A stretch of 64,000 nt of DNA, from the NCBI GenBank assembly GCA_032164245.1, contig JAVMKO010000001.1, positions 78,427,892 to 78,491,891 of the forward strand, in the 5' to 3' direction. The translations under genes and the position numbers were made by a program. The stretch comes from Sternotherus odoratus. Taxonomy: Eukaryota; Chordata; Testudines; Kinosternidae. The notes under the pieces are model-generated. The model did not search any database and was not told the DNA's origin. It saw only the letters and a program-made list of their open reading frames with translations. Position 1 is the first letter of the stretch, and each line of letters opens with the position of its first letter. Positions 28,001-40,000 of the stretch are shown piece after piece.

Positions 28001-31000
28001 TTCCTGGCTGCTGTCCAGGCTCCCTGTGTAGGGTTTCATGAGCCAGGGCATTAGAGGGTAAGCGAGGTCACCAACAATCACAATGGGCATTTGGACTTCC
28101 CCCATGGGGATCCTCTGGTCTGGAAAAAAAGTGCCGCCCTGCAGCTTCTTGAACAGGCCGGTGTTGTAGAAGATGCGTGCATCATGCATCTATCTGACCA
28201 GCCTGCATTAATGTCCGTAGAACGCCCACGGTGATCCACAAGCGCCTGGAGAACCATGGAGAAGTACCCCTTTCGGTTAATGTATTTGTCTGTTAAGTGG
28301 TTGTGCTCTGGAATAGGTATATGGGTCCCATCGATCGCCCCTCCACAGTTAGGGAAAGCCGGCCACGATGTCATGCACGTCACCAAGAGTCATGATTTTT
28401 CGTAGCAGGAGGCGATGAATGGCCTTGCACACTTGCATAAACCCAACTCCAACGGTCGACTTTCCCACCCCAAATGGTTGGCCACCAATCGGTAGCTCTC
28501 TGGGGTGGCCAGTTTCCAGATTGCTATAGCCACCCGCTTCTCCACGGGGAGGGCAGCTCTCAATCTGGTGTCGTTGCACCGCAGGGCGGGGGCGAGTTCA
28601 GCACAGAGTCCCATGAAAGTGGCTTTTCTCATGCGAAAGTTTTGCAGCCACTGCCCATCATCCCACACTTGCATGACGATGCGATCCCACCATTCAGTGC
28701 TTGTTTCTCGTGCCCAGAAGCGGCGTTCCACGGTTGTGAGCATGTCAGTTAAAGCGACAAGTAATTTCAAGTCAAATGCGTTCCTCAGCTTGATCTCATC
28801 TTCAGACCCATCACTGTCACCTTGCATGTCAAGGATGAATGCTGCAGCGCAGAGAGTTGTGCTGGTGACGCTCGCCAACATGGTCCTCAGCAGTTCGCGA
28901 TCCATTATGGCACACGAAAATGGACGACAGAGCGCGCCTTGCTGAAACCGTTGAAAGATGGTGCCTGAGGTGGACGGAAACACAGGGATTGCTGGGATAT
29001 GACACAAAGCATCTCGGGGAGTTGAAACAGGATGCAGAATGCCCGCAAGTGATGCCCCCCTTCCCACAAGGCATTGCGCCAGATCGGGAAGAGGTGCTCT
29101 GTGGGATACCTGCGCTATTGCACTGCTCCTAATGCCGCCTGAAGTGCCACAAATGTGCCCATGCTCTAGTGCTGGCGGGTCTAAGTGTGGACACGCTCTA
29201 GCGCAATACCTATTGCTGTATACGGAGATAGCTATAACCAAAAGCACTATAATCCTGTAAGTGTAACCATGCCTTAAATTTGAGTTAAGGCCACTTCTGT
29301 GTAGGTATTCCAGAAGGACTGAGAAGTTGTCTCACAGAACTCAGTGGGGTTTAGCTTCAGTGCTGCATAAAACTCAGGGGATGTACTCTCAGAAGTTGCA
29401 ATGCTACACCTGCGTGACGGCACCAGCAGCAGCGTGGACACAGACTTGAAATTAGGGTTTGCAATGTGGCAGCTATTGCATGGGCCAGGCTAACTCCAGT
29501 GGTTGTACACAAGTACCAGTCATGTAAGTTAATTCTGCAGGGAAGACATACCCTTTAAATCCCCAAGTTCAAGACAAGGTATCAATTGATAAGATCATCA
29601 ACAAGTGTGCCTTCCTCTTAAGGAAGGGCCTGTTCATTAAAGGTCTCAATTAATAATGACTTGAGACATTGCTCCTGGCTTTCACTAGTTATGAGGCATA
29701 TGGATTAATTTCTCACAGCGTATCCTGTTGCTTCCTCAGTAGACATAGGTTCTTTGTACATGAAACCAGCTGAAACACTGCTAGCTAAAATATTGTGACT
29801 CTGTCTCTCATTATTTAGTTGATACAGGAACTCCTCACTGAACATTGTAGTTATGTTCCTGAAAAAAATGTGACTTTAAGCGAAACGATGTTAAACAAAT
29901 CCAATTTCCCCATAAGAATTAATGAAAATGAGGGGGTTAGTTTCCAGGGAATTTTTTTTCACCAGACAAAAGACTATATTATATATATACATACACACAC
30001 ACACACACACACACACATGCAGTATAAGTTTTAAACAAACAGTTTAATACTGGTACACAGTGATGATGATTGTGAAGCTTGGTTGAGGTGGAGGAGTCAG
30101 AGGGTGGCATATTTCCCAGGGAATACCTTACTGCTAAATGATGAACTAGCAGTTGGCTGAGCCCTCAAGGGTTAACTCTCAAACTCTACAAGGGAGCAGA
30201 AAAGGAGGGAGGGGAGGGGATAGAGAGAGAGAGAGAGAGTGTGTGTGTGTGAGTCAGAGAGAGAGAGATCAACAATCTGAGCCGTAGCTGCTGCCAGGGC
30301 AAGCTCCCTCCCTGCTGCTCTATGGAAGATGGGGTAATTGGGGTGCAGAAGCAGGGGGGAGGGGGACACCCTGACATTAGCCCCTGTCTTCTTCCCACCC
30401 CCCCGCAAGCAGGAGTCTTGGGGAGGGGCACATGGCAGTGGGGGGAGGGACAGCTGAACTGCCCGCAATTGACAGCCTGCTGGGCAGATGCTGCACAGCG
30501 AACTTAGGGGAGTGGGGAGCTGCTGGTCCACCCTGGTTCCAAGCCCCCACCAGCTAGCTGCAATGGGCTGCTCTTCCTGCAAGCAGCAGACAAAGCAGGC
30601 AGCTGCCAGCCAACGTTAGAAGGGAGCATTGCACAACTTTAAACGAGCATGTTCCCTAACTGAACAGCAACGCAACAACGAAACAATGTTAACTGGGACG
30701 ACTTTAAGTGAGACGTTCCTGTATTTATACTAATGCTGGAGGGGGGCAGGGAAAAGAGAACATACTTCCTTGGCTCTTAGCATCCTTGACTAGTTGCTTA
30801 AAAATCAATTTGATATGTGATAATGACCATGGAAGAGCACTACTTTTGTAGCAACTTAAATATTCAAGTATATACAAAACCCAATGTTAAAAGACTATTA
30901 AGGAGTAAGGGTGGTGTATGCAGCCCTCTGCTACATTGTGCATATGCATTATGATCTTTAATTACATAATCCACCGGCCTCTGCTTCATTTGGTGCACAC

Positions 31001-34000
31001 AATGGCTTGAGTGAGCCGCTGTTCTTTTTTTTTCTTCTCCTCACTGAACAATGTGTGGTTTGAGGTCTTTACTGTATGTTGTTTAAACTCTGCTTTCAGT
31101 ACAGAATTATCAACTTCTTAGTTTGTTTTTCTGTGGTACTCTTCACTTTAGTATGAGTTGTTCACAGACATTGATGGATTTCTTTTCAGACCACACTGGT
31201 GAGGTGGTATTATAACCATTTTAGAGATGGGAAACTGAGGCATAGAAGAAGGTCAAAAATGTAGATTGATTTAATAAACAAATGTCAGATTTTTTTAATA
31301 AAATGCTTTGAGGGGAAAAACTAAAGATAGTTTTAATTGAGACATAGTATACAGTCCCTAATCGTGGAACTGTAGGGGTGGAGTGTGGGCAGGGCCTGCC
31401 CTGAGCCGGGGTTTAGTACCCCTGGGGAAAATTAGAGGCACCGCGGTACTTGTGTTTACAAGACCCAATGGGTGTGCTGCACAAGAAGTAGAGAATATTG
31501 GCCAAGATTTCACTCTGTATCTAATTAAAACTACGTGGTGAATTTTATGTGAGCAGACTGTAATTTTCTAAATTGGAATTTGGCTAAGCGCTGGGATTGA
31601 CTTCAAAAACTGCATCTGAATTTTTAATGAGCATGAGAACCACTATTTTGTCTCATTTAGAAGACAGCACCTCCCATAACACAATGGTCCCTTGTATTGT
31701 GCTCTATGACACTGTTTTGATCCTAATTTAGAGGCATGAATGCCATGTAATTTTAACATTCCTCCTTCCAGCATAACCTTTTATCAGACTTGTATAGGTG
31801 GTGGTGAAGTGAAAATGGAGAAACAAACTAGTGCACTTTTATCTGCTTACTGACATCAGACTTCTAAAAACTTATGCTAAAGGAAAACTTTGCAATAATT
31901 TCAATTTATTTACAATTTGTTTAATCACATTTTAAAGCCTTTTCTCTAACCCTGTGACCAAAAGTTTCCAGTTGTCATTGGTATCTGCGGGGTTCATTTT
32001 CTTTTTCTGTTCAATTTTGATATGCATATTACGCTTTACCTTTATTCAGCCAATATTGATTGTGGGTGGGAACTGAACTTACAGGGGTAAACAAAAAGTC
32101 GTTAAGCAGTTTTTCCAACAAAGAATATAATTTAGTTCTTGATTATGTGGAGTAATTTTGCTGAGAAACTTGTAATGATTGTGTGTGTAACTCATTACAG
32201 ACAGATAGGTATACAAAAAATTGCTAATTAACTGTTCTATAATTTTTCAGGGCAGTGTGACTGCAATGACAGTATTTTTTCCTTTGGATACAGCTAGACT
32301 TAGACTTCAGGGTAAGTGTCTAAACACCAGTGTCTTTGTGGCTTCTATTTTTGTGTCCATTTCCTTTTAGCCTCGGCACTTCTGGGAGTACTTTGTGTGG
32401 GGATTGTGATGGGGGGCACTAACCTCTTGTCAGTGCCCCCTGGGAACCGGGGAAGATCCTCCACTCTTTTTCTGCTCCTGGTGCCGTCAGCTGTTTCTGG
32501 GCAGGTCTTCATTCGTGGCTCAGCCCTTTGTTCATGTCACAGTCTAAAATGGATGAACACCTTCTGCGGTATCAAGCATCCAACAGGGCATATCACAGTG
32601 CTCGTTAGTGTCTTCAGCCTTGCCTCTTCACTGAGTTCTCATCTCCTTTCTGGGCTGGCTTTAAGTTCATTCCTGCCCTGTTGTAAAGCACTTCCCCCAG
32701 GGTTTTCGCCCTCAAGACTTTGACTTTGTGTTCTTGCTGTTCCAACTGTCCAGTCAGATCATCTCTTAAGTTCAGTCCCCTTCGAGAGTAACAAAGCCCC
32801 ACTAATAGCTGACTCTCGTCAGGGTCTTCAGCCCCATCTCATTAGAACGGCCATACAAGGTCAGACCAAAGGTCCATCTAGCCCAGGGTTTCTCAAACCG
32901 GGGGTTGCGGCCCCCCCCCCCGGGATTGCCAAGCGCTCCCAGGGGGGTTGGGAGCTCCCGGTGCCACTTAAAAGCTGCCGAATGAATTACTTCCGCATTC
33001 GTCGGCTTTTCAGCAGACATGCCGAGCTATTTCGGGAGCACTCAGCATGTCCGCTGAAAATAGCCGCCGAATGCGGAAGTAATTCATTCGGCGGCTTTTC
33101 AGTGGACATACAAGGGTCACCGCACAAAGTGACATTGTAAAAAGGGGTCGCGGTTCAGCAAAGTTTGAGAACCGCTGATTCTAGCCCAGTATCCTGTCTT
33201 CCGATAGTGGCCAATGCCATGTGTCCCATAGGGAAGAACAGAACAGGTAATTATCAAGTGATTAACTCCCCGTCACCCATTCCCAGCTTCGCTGAGCCCT
33301 TGTCAGGGCTTAGGCTACTTCCCCAGGGAACCAGGGCCCAAGTCAAGGACCCTATAAAGAGCAGTCTTGTACTGTTTCCATTAATAGTTCTTAGCCCTCC
33401 CACTTCTAACGGCCCCTTCCCCTGCCTAGTGGGAGGGACCACTGGACCCAGGGATCAACTGGTTGCGGGGGTTGCTGCTGCTGTATTCCCTGGGCTGCTT
33501 CCCACTGAGTCCCATTACCTGTGCCCATTACCTTAGGGTTACAGTCTTTGGGTTCTCTCCGTCTTATCCCTGCTTGTGCAGGGTCTTTCCCAGGCCTCCT
33601 TCCTAGAGTCCTTACAGTCCTTCCTCACCGTTCTGGTCCCAGCTAGCAACTGACCTGCTCAAGCCCCACAGCTCCTTTTAGAGGAGGCTGCTGCATTCTG
33701 ATTGGCTGCTTCCTGTAGCCTTTCTAGTTACCCTGGGGGATCCACTTTCGCTGCTCCTTTCCTAAGGCACAGTGTGTTAAGACTGTGAGGCCTCCAGGAA
33801 TGGGACCAAAGGGCCTGGCACATCCCCATCATAAGGATCTTCTCTGTGTAAACAAGGATCTTTCCTTTCGTTCCTTCCTCGTCACCACAACATTCGTCTA
33901 GTTGAGGCTGATTCTCCCTTTAGGAACAGCACTGACGGACTTTTTAATTAGCTGAAAAGTCATTGCTGTGTGACTTATGGCTCAGATTTGAATGTCTCAA

Positions 34001-37000
34001 GTCTGGTCTATACTACAGACCTATATTGGAACAACTTTGTCGTGCAAGAGTGTGAAAAACTGACACCCTTGAGTGACGTAGTTATATTGACCGAACTCCC
34101 CGGATAGCCAGCACTGCTTCTCCCACCAATGTAACTACCACCTCTCAGGGAAGTGAATTAACTACACCAATGGGAGAACAGTCTCTCCTGTCAGCTTAGA
34201 GCAGGGGTTGGCAACCTTTCCGAAGTCGGGTGCCGAGTCTTCATTTATTCACTCTAATTTAAGGTTCCGCGTGCCAATCATACATTTTAACTTTTTTAGA
34301 AGGTCTCTTTCTATAAGTTTATGATATAAACTAAACTATTGTATGTAAAGTAAATAAGGTTTTTTAAATTGTTTAAGAAACATAATTTAAAATTAAATTA
34401 AAATGCAGAGCCCCCCAGACCGGTGGCCAGGACCCGGGCAGCATGAGTGCCACTGAAAATCCGCTTGCGTGCCACCTTTGGAATGCATAGGTTGCCTACC
34501 CCTGGCTTAGAGCATCTTCATTAAAGTGCTATAGCAGCTGTGCTGATTCAGCGTTTTAAATGCAGATTTGCCCTAAGTACATCTCTCTAGGAATAGTCTC
34601 AGATTTAGAAGAGGTGATCAAAACTGAGAGTTGGAGTGAAACTGGCCAGGATTGCATTAGTTTTGTGCAGCTGGTCTTGCCAGCCCATGGGAACAACACT
34701 ATGTACAGGAGGAAAAAACAGCACATTCTTGCCTAAAACATTTTGCCATGGGGGGAATTTAAAAGCACAGAGTGAGAGCGAAATTGGGAGTACAAATATC
34801 CTATGTTTCCCAAAATTAAACTTTAAACTCATGAACAGCCCCTGGTAGTCAAGTCTGGGTATTTCCTACTTATAAGCTACAGAACCAGAAGGCATCTGAT
34901 ATTATGGGTAAAGCTTTATTAAGAACTGGGATGAGATTGACAAATATTCAGACATGTATGTTTGAATTAGCCCCATAATACTGCACAGCAGTCCTCAGCT
35001 CTTAGAAAATGAGGCTTTTTCCCAATGCATGGTCACCTGTAAACTGACTGTAAGAGGTAGGTATATTCCGGTCTAGGGGTCAGGGAATGTTTTTGACGGT
35101 GAAACAAGAAAGTGAGCCCCACCTCTGATTCATGATCCACGATGATCAGTCCAATGATCAGATCAGGAATTAAGAAAAGTTAAGGGGCAGCTGCCTAGGG
35201 GCACATCTCAGATCTTTTCTCCACTTACCAGGGAATCAATGCGCAGCAATCGATCCACGGGGGTTGATTTAGCGAGTCTAGTGAAGACGTGCTAAATCAA
35301 CTGCCAATTCTCTCCTGTCGATTCCGGTATTCCACCGGAACAAGACATATAAGGTAAGTTGACAGGAGAGTTTCTCCCATTGACCCAGCGCGGTGTAGAC
35401 ACTGCAAAAGGTCGACCTAAGCTACATCAACTAGAACTATTTTATTCATGTAACTGGAGTTGTGTAACTTAGATCGATTGACCCCTATAATGTAGACCTG
35501 CCCTTAGTGTTGTTGGGGAGGGAACAAATAAGGAGGCAGGAAACCTTAAATATCAAGTGGAAAGAGAGAGATGCTTTCAGGGGTGGCTAGGGAGCTGGGA
35601 GAGAACTGAGTCATTTATGAAGAAGGTGAAATTGGCAGTTTTAGAGGAGTAGAGGAATAAGTGGTTGATGACGAGTACTTTCAACTTTTAAAGTTGTAAA
35701 AATTAGATCTGTCTTTTGTCTTCCAGTTGATGAGAAGCGCAAGTCCAAGACAACACACACAGTGCTACTGGAGATAATAAAAGAAGAAGGCCTGTAAGTA
35801 CAGACATTCACAATTATCTTGATAAAAGTAAACCTTCAGAAGTGCTGTATATGTGCATCCAGTGAGCCTCCATATATCAGTCTCTTCATTTGTCTGGATT
35901 CTCTGGGGTATCAGTTTCTAATCATACAGGTGCAGTCTCCCTTTTAGATAACCTAGCCACCTTGAATTATAGGCTGTTTTGGGATATGCTTTCCAGTCAA
36001 AAGTTTATTTTTTCTTCTCCCCCGCTGCCTGAAGAACCCCACAAACTGCTGTTTGGACCCAGGATGGGGAATTAGAATCCTGTGTAGCAGAAGTTAACCT
36101 TCATGACCTTGCACAGAGCTGTGCTGTAGGAGTTGCATGACTGCCCACAGAACCTTGTTGAAAAGTACTGACTGACAAGTAGGTGTGTATGTAACCCTCC
36201 CTTGAAGCTCTTACTCCAAGAATTCCTGGTAGTTTACACTAGAGTAGAGTTGTCAATCTTAGCATCCTAGCCAGGTTCCAGTTTGCCTAATAACATTTTG
36301 CCTTTTTCAGACTTTATCCATGCAGTTGCAGTTGGTGAAACTAGGAGTTTGTCTACACTTAAAACTCCCGTTGGCATAAGTAATCTACCTCCCCAAGAGG
36401 CAGTAGTTAGGTTGACTGAAGAATTCTGTCGACCTAGCGCGGTCTACACTGCTTATGGGTGTGTATTTTCCACATCCCTGACAGACTTATTTTTCCAGTG
36501 TAGACCAGACCTAGGTTAAACACTTTCCCTACTCTCTAAAAATAGATGAGGAGCGAAAGAGGAATCCACTGATATGAATGGCATGATTTTTGTGACCTGA
36601 GAATCATGCAGGATCAACAATAAAATGTGTGTAAGGCTCTGGGAAAGCAAATGCCAAAAAGTAAGAGTGAGCATGGGGAGAAAAAAACACTTGTAAACCC
36701 ATTGATACCATCTTTGGCTCACAGTTCTGTATTTCCATCATCTACTCTGAGGAATTTATAGAAAGTGTAAACGGTTACAGAAATCAAGGACTCCACAATG
36801 AGAGAGATTTGAGGATACAATAGTTGGATTTAAAAGACTGTAAAAATGAAAATTCATACACTTATAGCAAAATTGAAAATCCAAGTTCTATGAATGCTTG
36901 CACATGTCCATTTCACTTCAGGTTTGTGTGTGTGCCAATGTACCCAAGGCAGCACATTTTTTCCCCATATTGATATCTGTCAGGATGGTGCATGCATTCT

Positions 37001-40000
37001 CAGCAAGCTTCGCTGTTAGCCTAAGGTACAAAGGGCAGATCTGCCTCAGTCCTCCTCAGTTCCTTCTCACCATGGTAGTTGGAATGTGTGTGCTCATCAC
37101 AACTTTCCCTTTCTCTTATGAAATAATGTTTTCTAAAAATGATTATTGTATATAGTTTTAGTTAGGATACTTGCTTTTGGAAAATTTTTGCTTGTTTCTG
37201 CTTTTCAAGCTCTGTCCTGGGGCATGCCTAGGTGCCCAGGATTTTTAAGTGCTTTTCTGGCTGTAACAAGTCTATGCTAGTCAGCAATCCTCACTCCAAT
37301 TGTTTAGGGTTTGAGGGGAGGACATATTAGGTTTAGGTGTCCTATCTGCAGCGGTTTAAGTCTAGGGAAGTAAGACTTGGGCACCTCTTCATTGAAACTG
37401 CTTTATGCCTCCACTAGGAACCCAGCCACTTGGTACACAGGGGTTCAGACTTAATCCATCCAGGACTGCACTGCTAGACTTGGAGGTATTCCGTTGCCAG
37501 AGGGAGCCAGAGAAAAGATGCCACTCTCCTTCTCTGGTACTGAACAAATGGCTGAAAAAACCAGACTGTTCATGTTCTTCTAGCCAGAAAAGCCCTCTTT
37601 GTTCATGAGGGCTAGGACTGCAACATCACCACGCAGGAAAAATGTGGGCACTAAGGTTAGAGCTCCAGATCCAGCTAGGCAACTCCCTGATATCACATAC
37701 TTGACTAGGAATATAGAGTTGTTGTGTCTGGCATCACCTTTGGTACCGTGGAGACTGACTGCATTGTTAGGATCTTCTGCAGCATTGACTTTGGGGCATC
37801 TCTCCCTCTCGGTACAGATGACACCCGAGGAACCTCCTTTGCTTCTTGGTTCCAGACTCATCTTTGAGGTATTGGTATTGCCCATTCATGCAATACAAGC
37901 TTTGGTACCTGTTTCATCCTTGGCACCATGAGGGGTATGCAGGTTTTGGTACCATTGTGTTGGAAATGGAACTGGCATAGGAATGGAAGTAGGAATTGCT
38001 GGGATGCCCCTTCTCATCCTGGAGCTGGCTAGTCCCTCCGTCTGAGTCTTAATAACTCCTCTTGCTTCCCCTCCTATCCATCTCTGCTCCCCAGATCACA
38101 GCAAACTTCTGCCTTCCATTTGATACTGATGGTAGCCAAAAGCTGTGCTGTTTAGCAGGGAAGACAAACAGTACCATCGGTAAGAAAGATGCTAATGCTT
38201 TCCCTGTTATCATCTACTTCTTGTCCTTCCGGGTCCCAAAGTCCTGCTGCACTGCTTGGGATTACATTGCTGGATTATACTTACTCCCCCCTGGAACTGG
38301 AGCTGGGATCATACACACTCATTACAGGAGGTCTCAGATTTCCCTTTCTGCTGGTTGAGGTCTTGGCACTGGCATTCTCACTGGACCAGGATGCTCTGGG
38401 GTTGGTATCTGATACCATATCAGATCGAGTAATGGCTTTTGTGGAATGCTTAGCGTGTCCCTCCAGACACTAGGTCCTCATCTCCTGCACCTGCTAATAC
38501 GAAGTCTCTGTCCAGGCACTATATCTAGTGCCAATCCCAGTACCTAGTAAGTGGTGGAACTTAAATCTCCTATGTCTGGCCCATGTTGTAAGGAGGTTCA
38601 GCAGGCATTAGAACAAGTTCATACTGTGATTTCCTCACTGAACACTTCCTCACCTTCTTCTGATGAAGCCACTGTCTCTGAAGTGTCCTCCTTAGTATCT
38701 GACAATTATTAGATGTATAAGGATGTTCCTTGGTTAACTCCCCAGGAAATGGACTGTTCCTTTGAAGTTCAAAACATGGTTTTAAATAGCAGAAAGCCAT
38801 CCACCAAATGCACTTACCTCATGAATAAGGCCCTGAGAAAATCATGGCCTTTTTTAAAAAAATCATGGCAATGTAATGGTAAAATACAGAATTTTGTGAA
38901 ATATGCATGACTACCAAGTCCCCTCTGAACTGCTGTGATTTTTCCAACAGCAGGGAGTTGGAAACAAACATCCACATGCACCAATCTTGTGCTGTGTGCA
39001 GCTCCTAGCATGCGGCAGCATCATTGTGTCAGAACAGTCGTTTGTGGGAGGGACTCAGGAGCTGGTTTATGTGACATACAGTAGCCAGTGCCACTGCTAC
39101 CCAGAACATGCTACAAACCACACCAATCACAAGACTGGCATGCATGAATGCCCACTTCTACCTCTCTGCTGTTGGAAAAATAGTGATATTGAACTAATTT
39201 AGCATTTTCTGCACAGTTCATGAAATTGGAATTTTTACAGGACCCTGTTCATGAAATGGAGAAGATTCTTTGTGTGGCCCCAGCAGAAGGGTATCCCGCC
39301 CTTACAGGCTTCCATATATTTTCATCTGGATTATCTGCTTCACCTAACAGAAAAGAACTCTGTCAGTTCCCTGAGAGTTCACTTGGTGGATGTTTCCGTA
39401 TTCCATTCTCCTACAGAATGAAGATCTGTTTTTTCTAGCCTTATTACTAGATTCTTGAAAGGGTTGGATTGGCTCGTCTCATCTATAAAAGATCCCACAC
39501 CATCATAGGATCTAAAATTGGTTTTGTCAGTTTAATCCTTTTAAGCCTATAGCTAGTGGCTCTTTTTCTCATCTCTCAATGAAGGTAGTGTTCCTGGTGG
39601 CTATTACTTTGGCTAGTAGCATAGCAGAATTTCAGGCTTTAGTTGCTGATCTTCCATCTTCTATACTAGGGATGGGCAAACTACTGCCCGCGGACTCCTC
39701 CCAACTGGCCCTTGAACTCTGGCTGGGGAGGCAGCTCCGCCCTCCCCCCAATTGTCTCCAGCATGTCTGGATCTGGGCCAGACAGCATTGCGCGGTCCAG
39801 CGGATCAGCGTGGGAGCTGTGGCCAGACACGCTATTCTTAGCAGCCGCGGGGTAAGGGGCCAGGCCTGGGGGTTGGATAAGGGGCTGAGGGTCTCTGGGG
39901 GGCAGTCAGGGAATGAGGAAGGGGCGGGGTTGGATGGCGCGTGGGAGTCTCTGGGAGCCTATCAGGGGGCAGGGGTGTGGCTAGGGGGCAGGGTAGTTAG

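Larger units (their letters stand above)
25332..29273. mobile_element. PIF/Harbinger DNA transposon, full length but decayed
   Basis: A 3.9-kb element in SLC25A17 intron 1 with diverged inverted ends (GGGCTTGATTATAC on the left, GTGTAACCATGCC on the right) and TTA trinucleotides on both sides, fitting the 3-bp Harbinger duplication. It carries two convergent genes: a Myb/SANT-like accessory gene on + (25754-27431) and a DDE transposase on - (about 27720-28905). Both ends match the miniature element at 56070-56724. Both genes contain frameshifts, so it cannot move on its own. Confidence 0.88.

Noticed and set aside
28906..29247. N-terminal extension of the Harbinger transposase frame
   Set aside because: The conserved start is the Met at 28905; the preceding 114 codons lie in the element's terminal region and show no conserved features.
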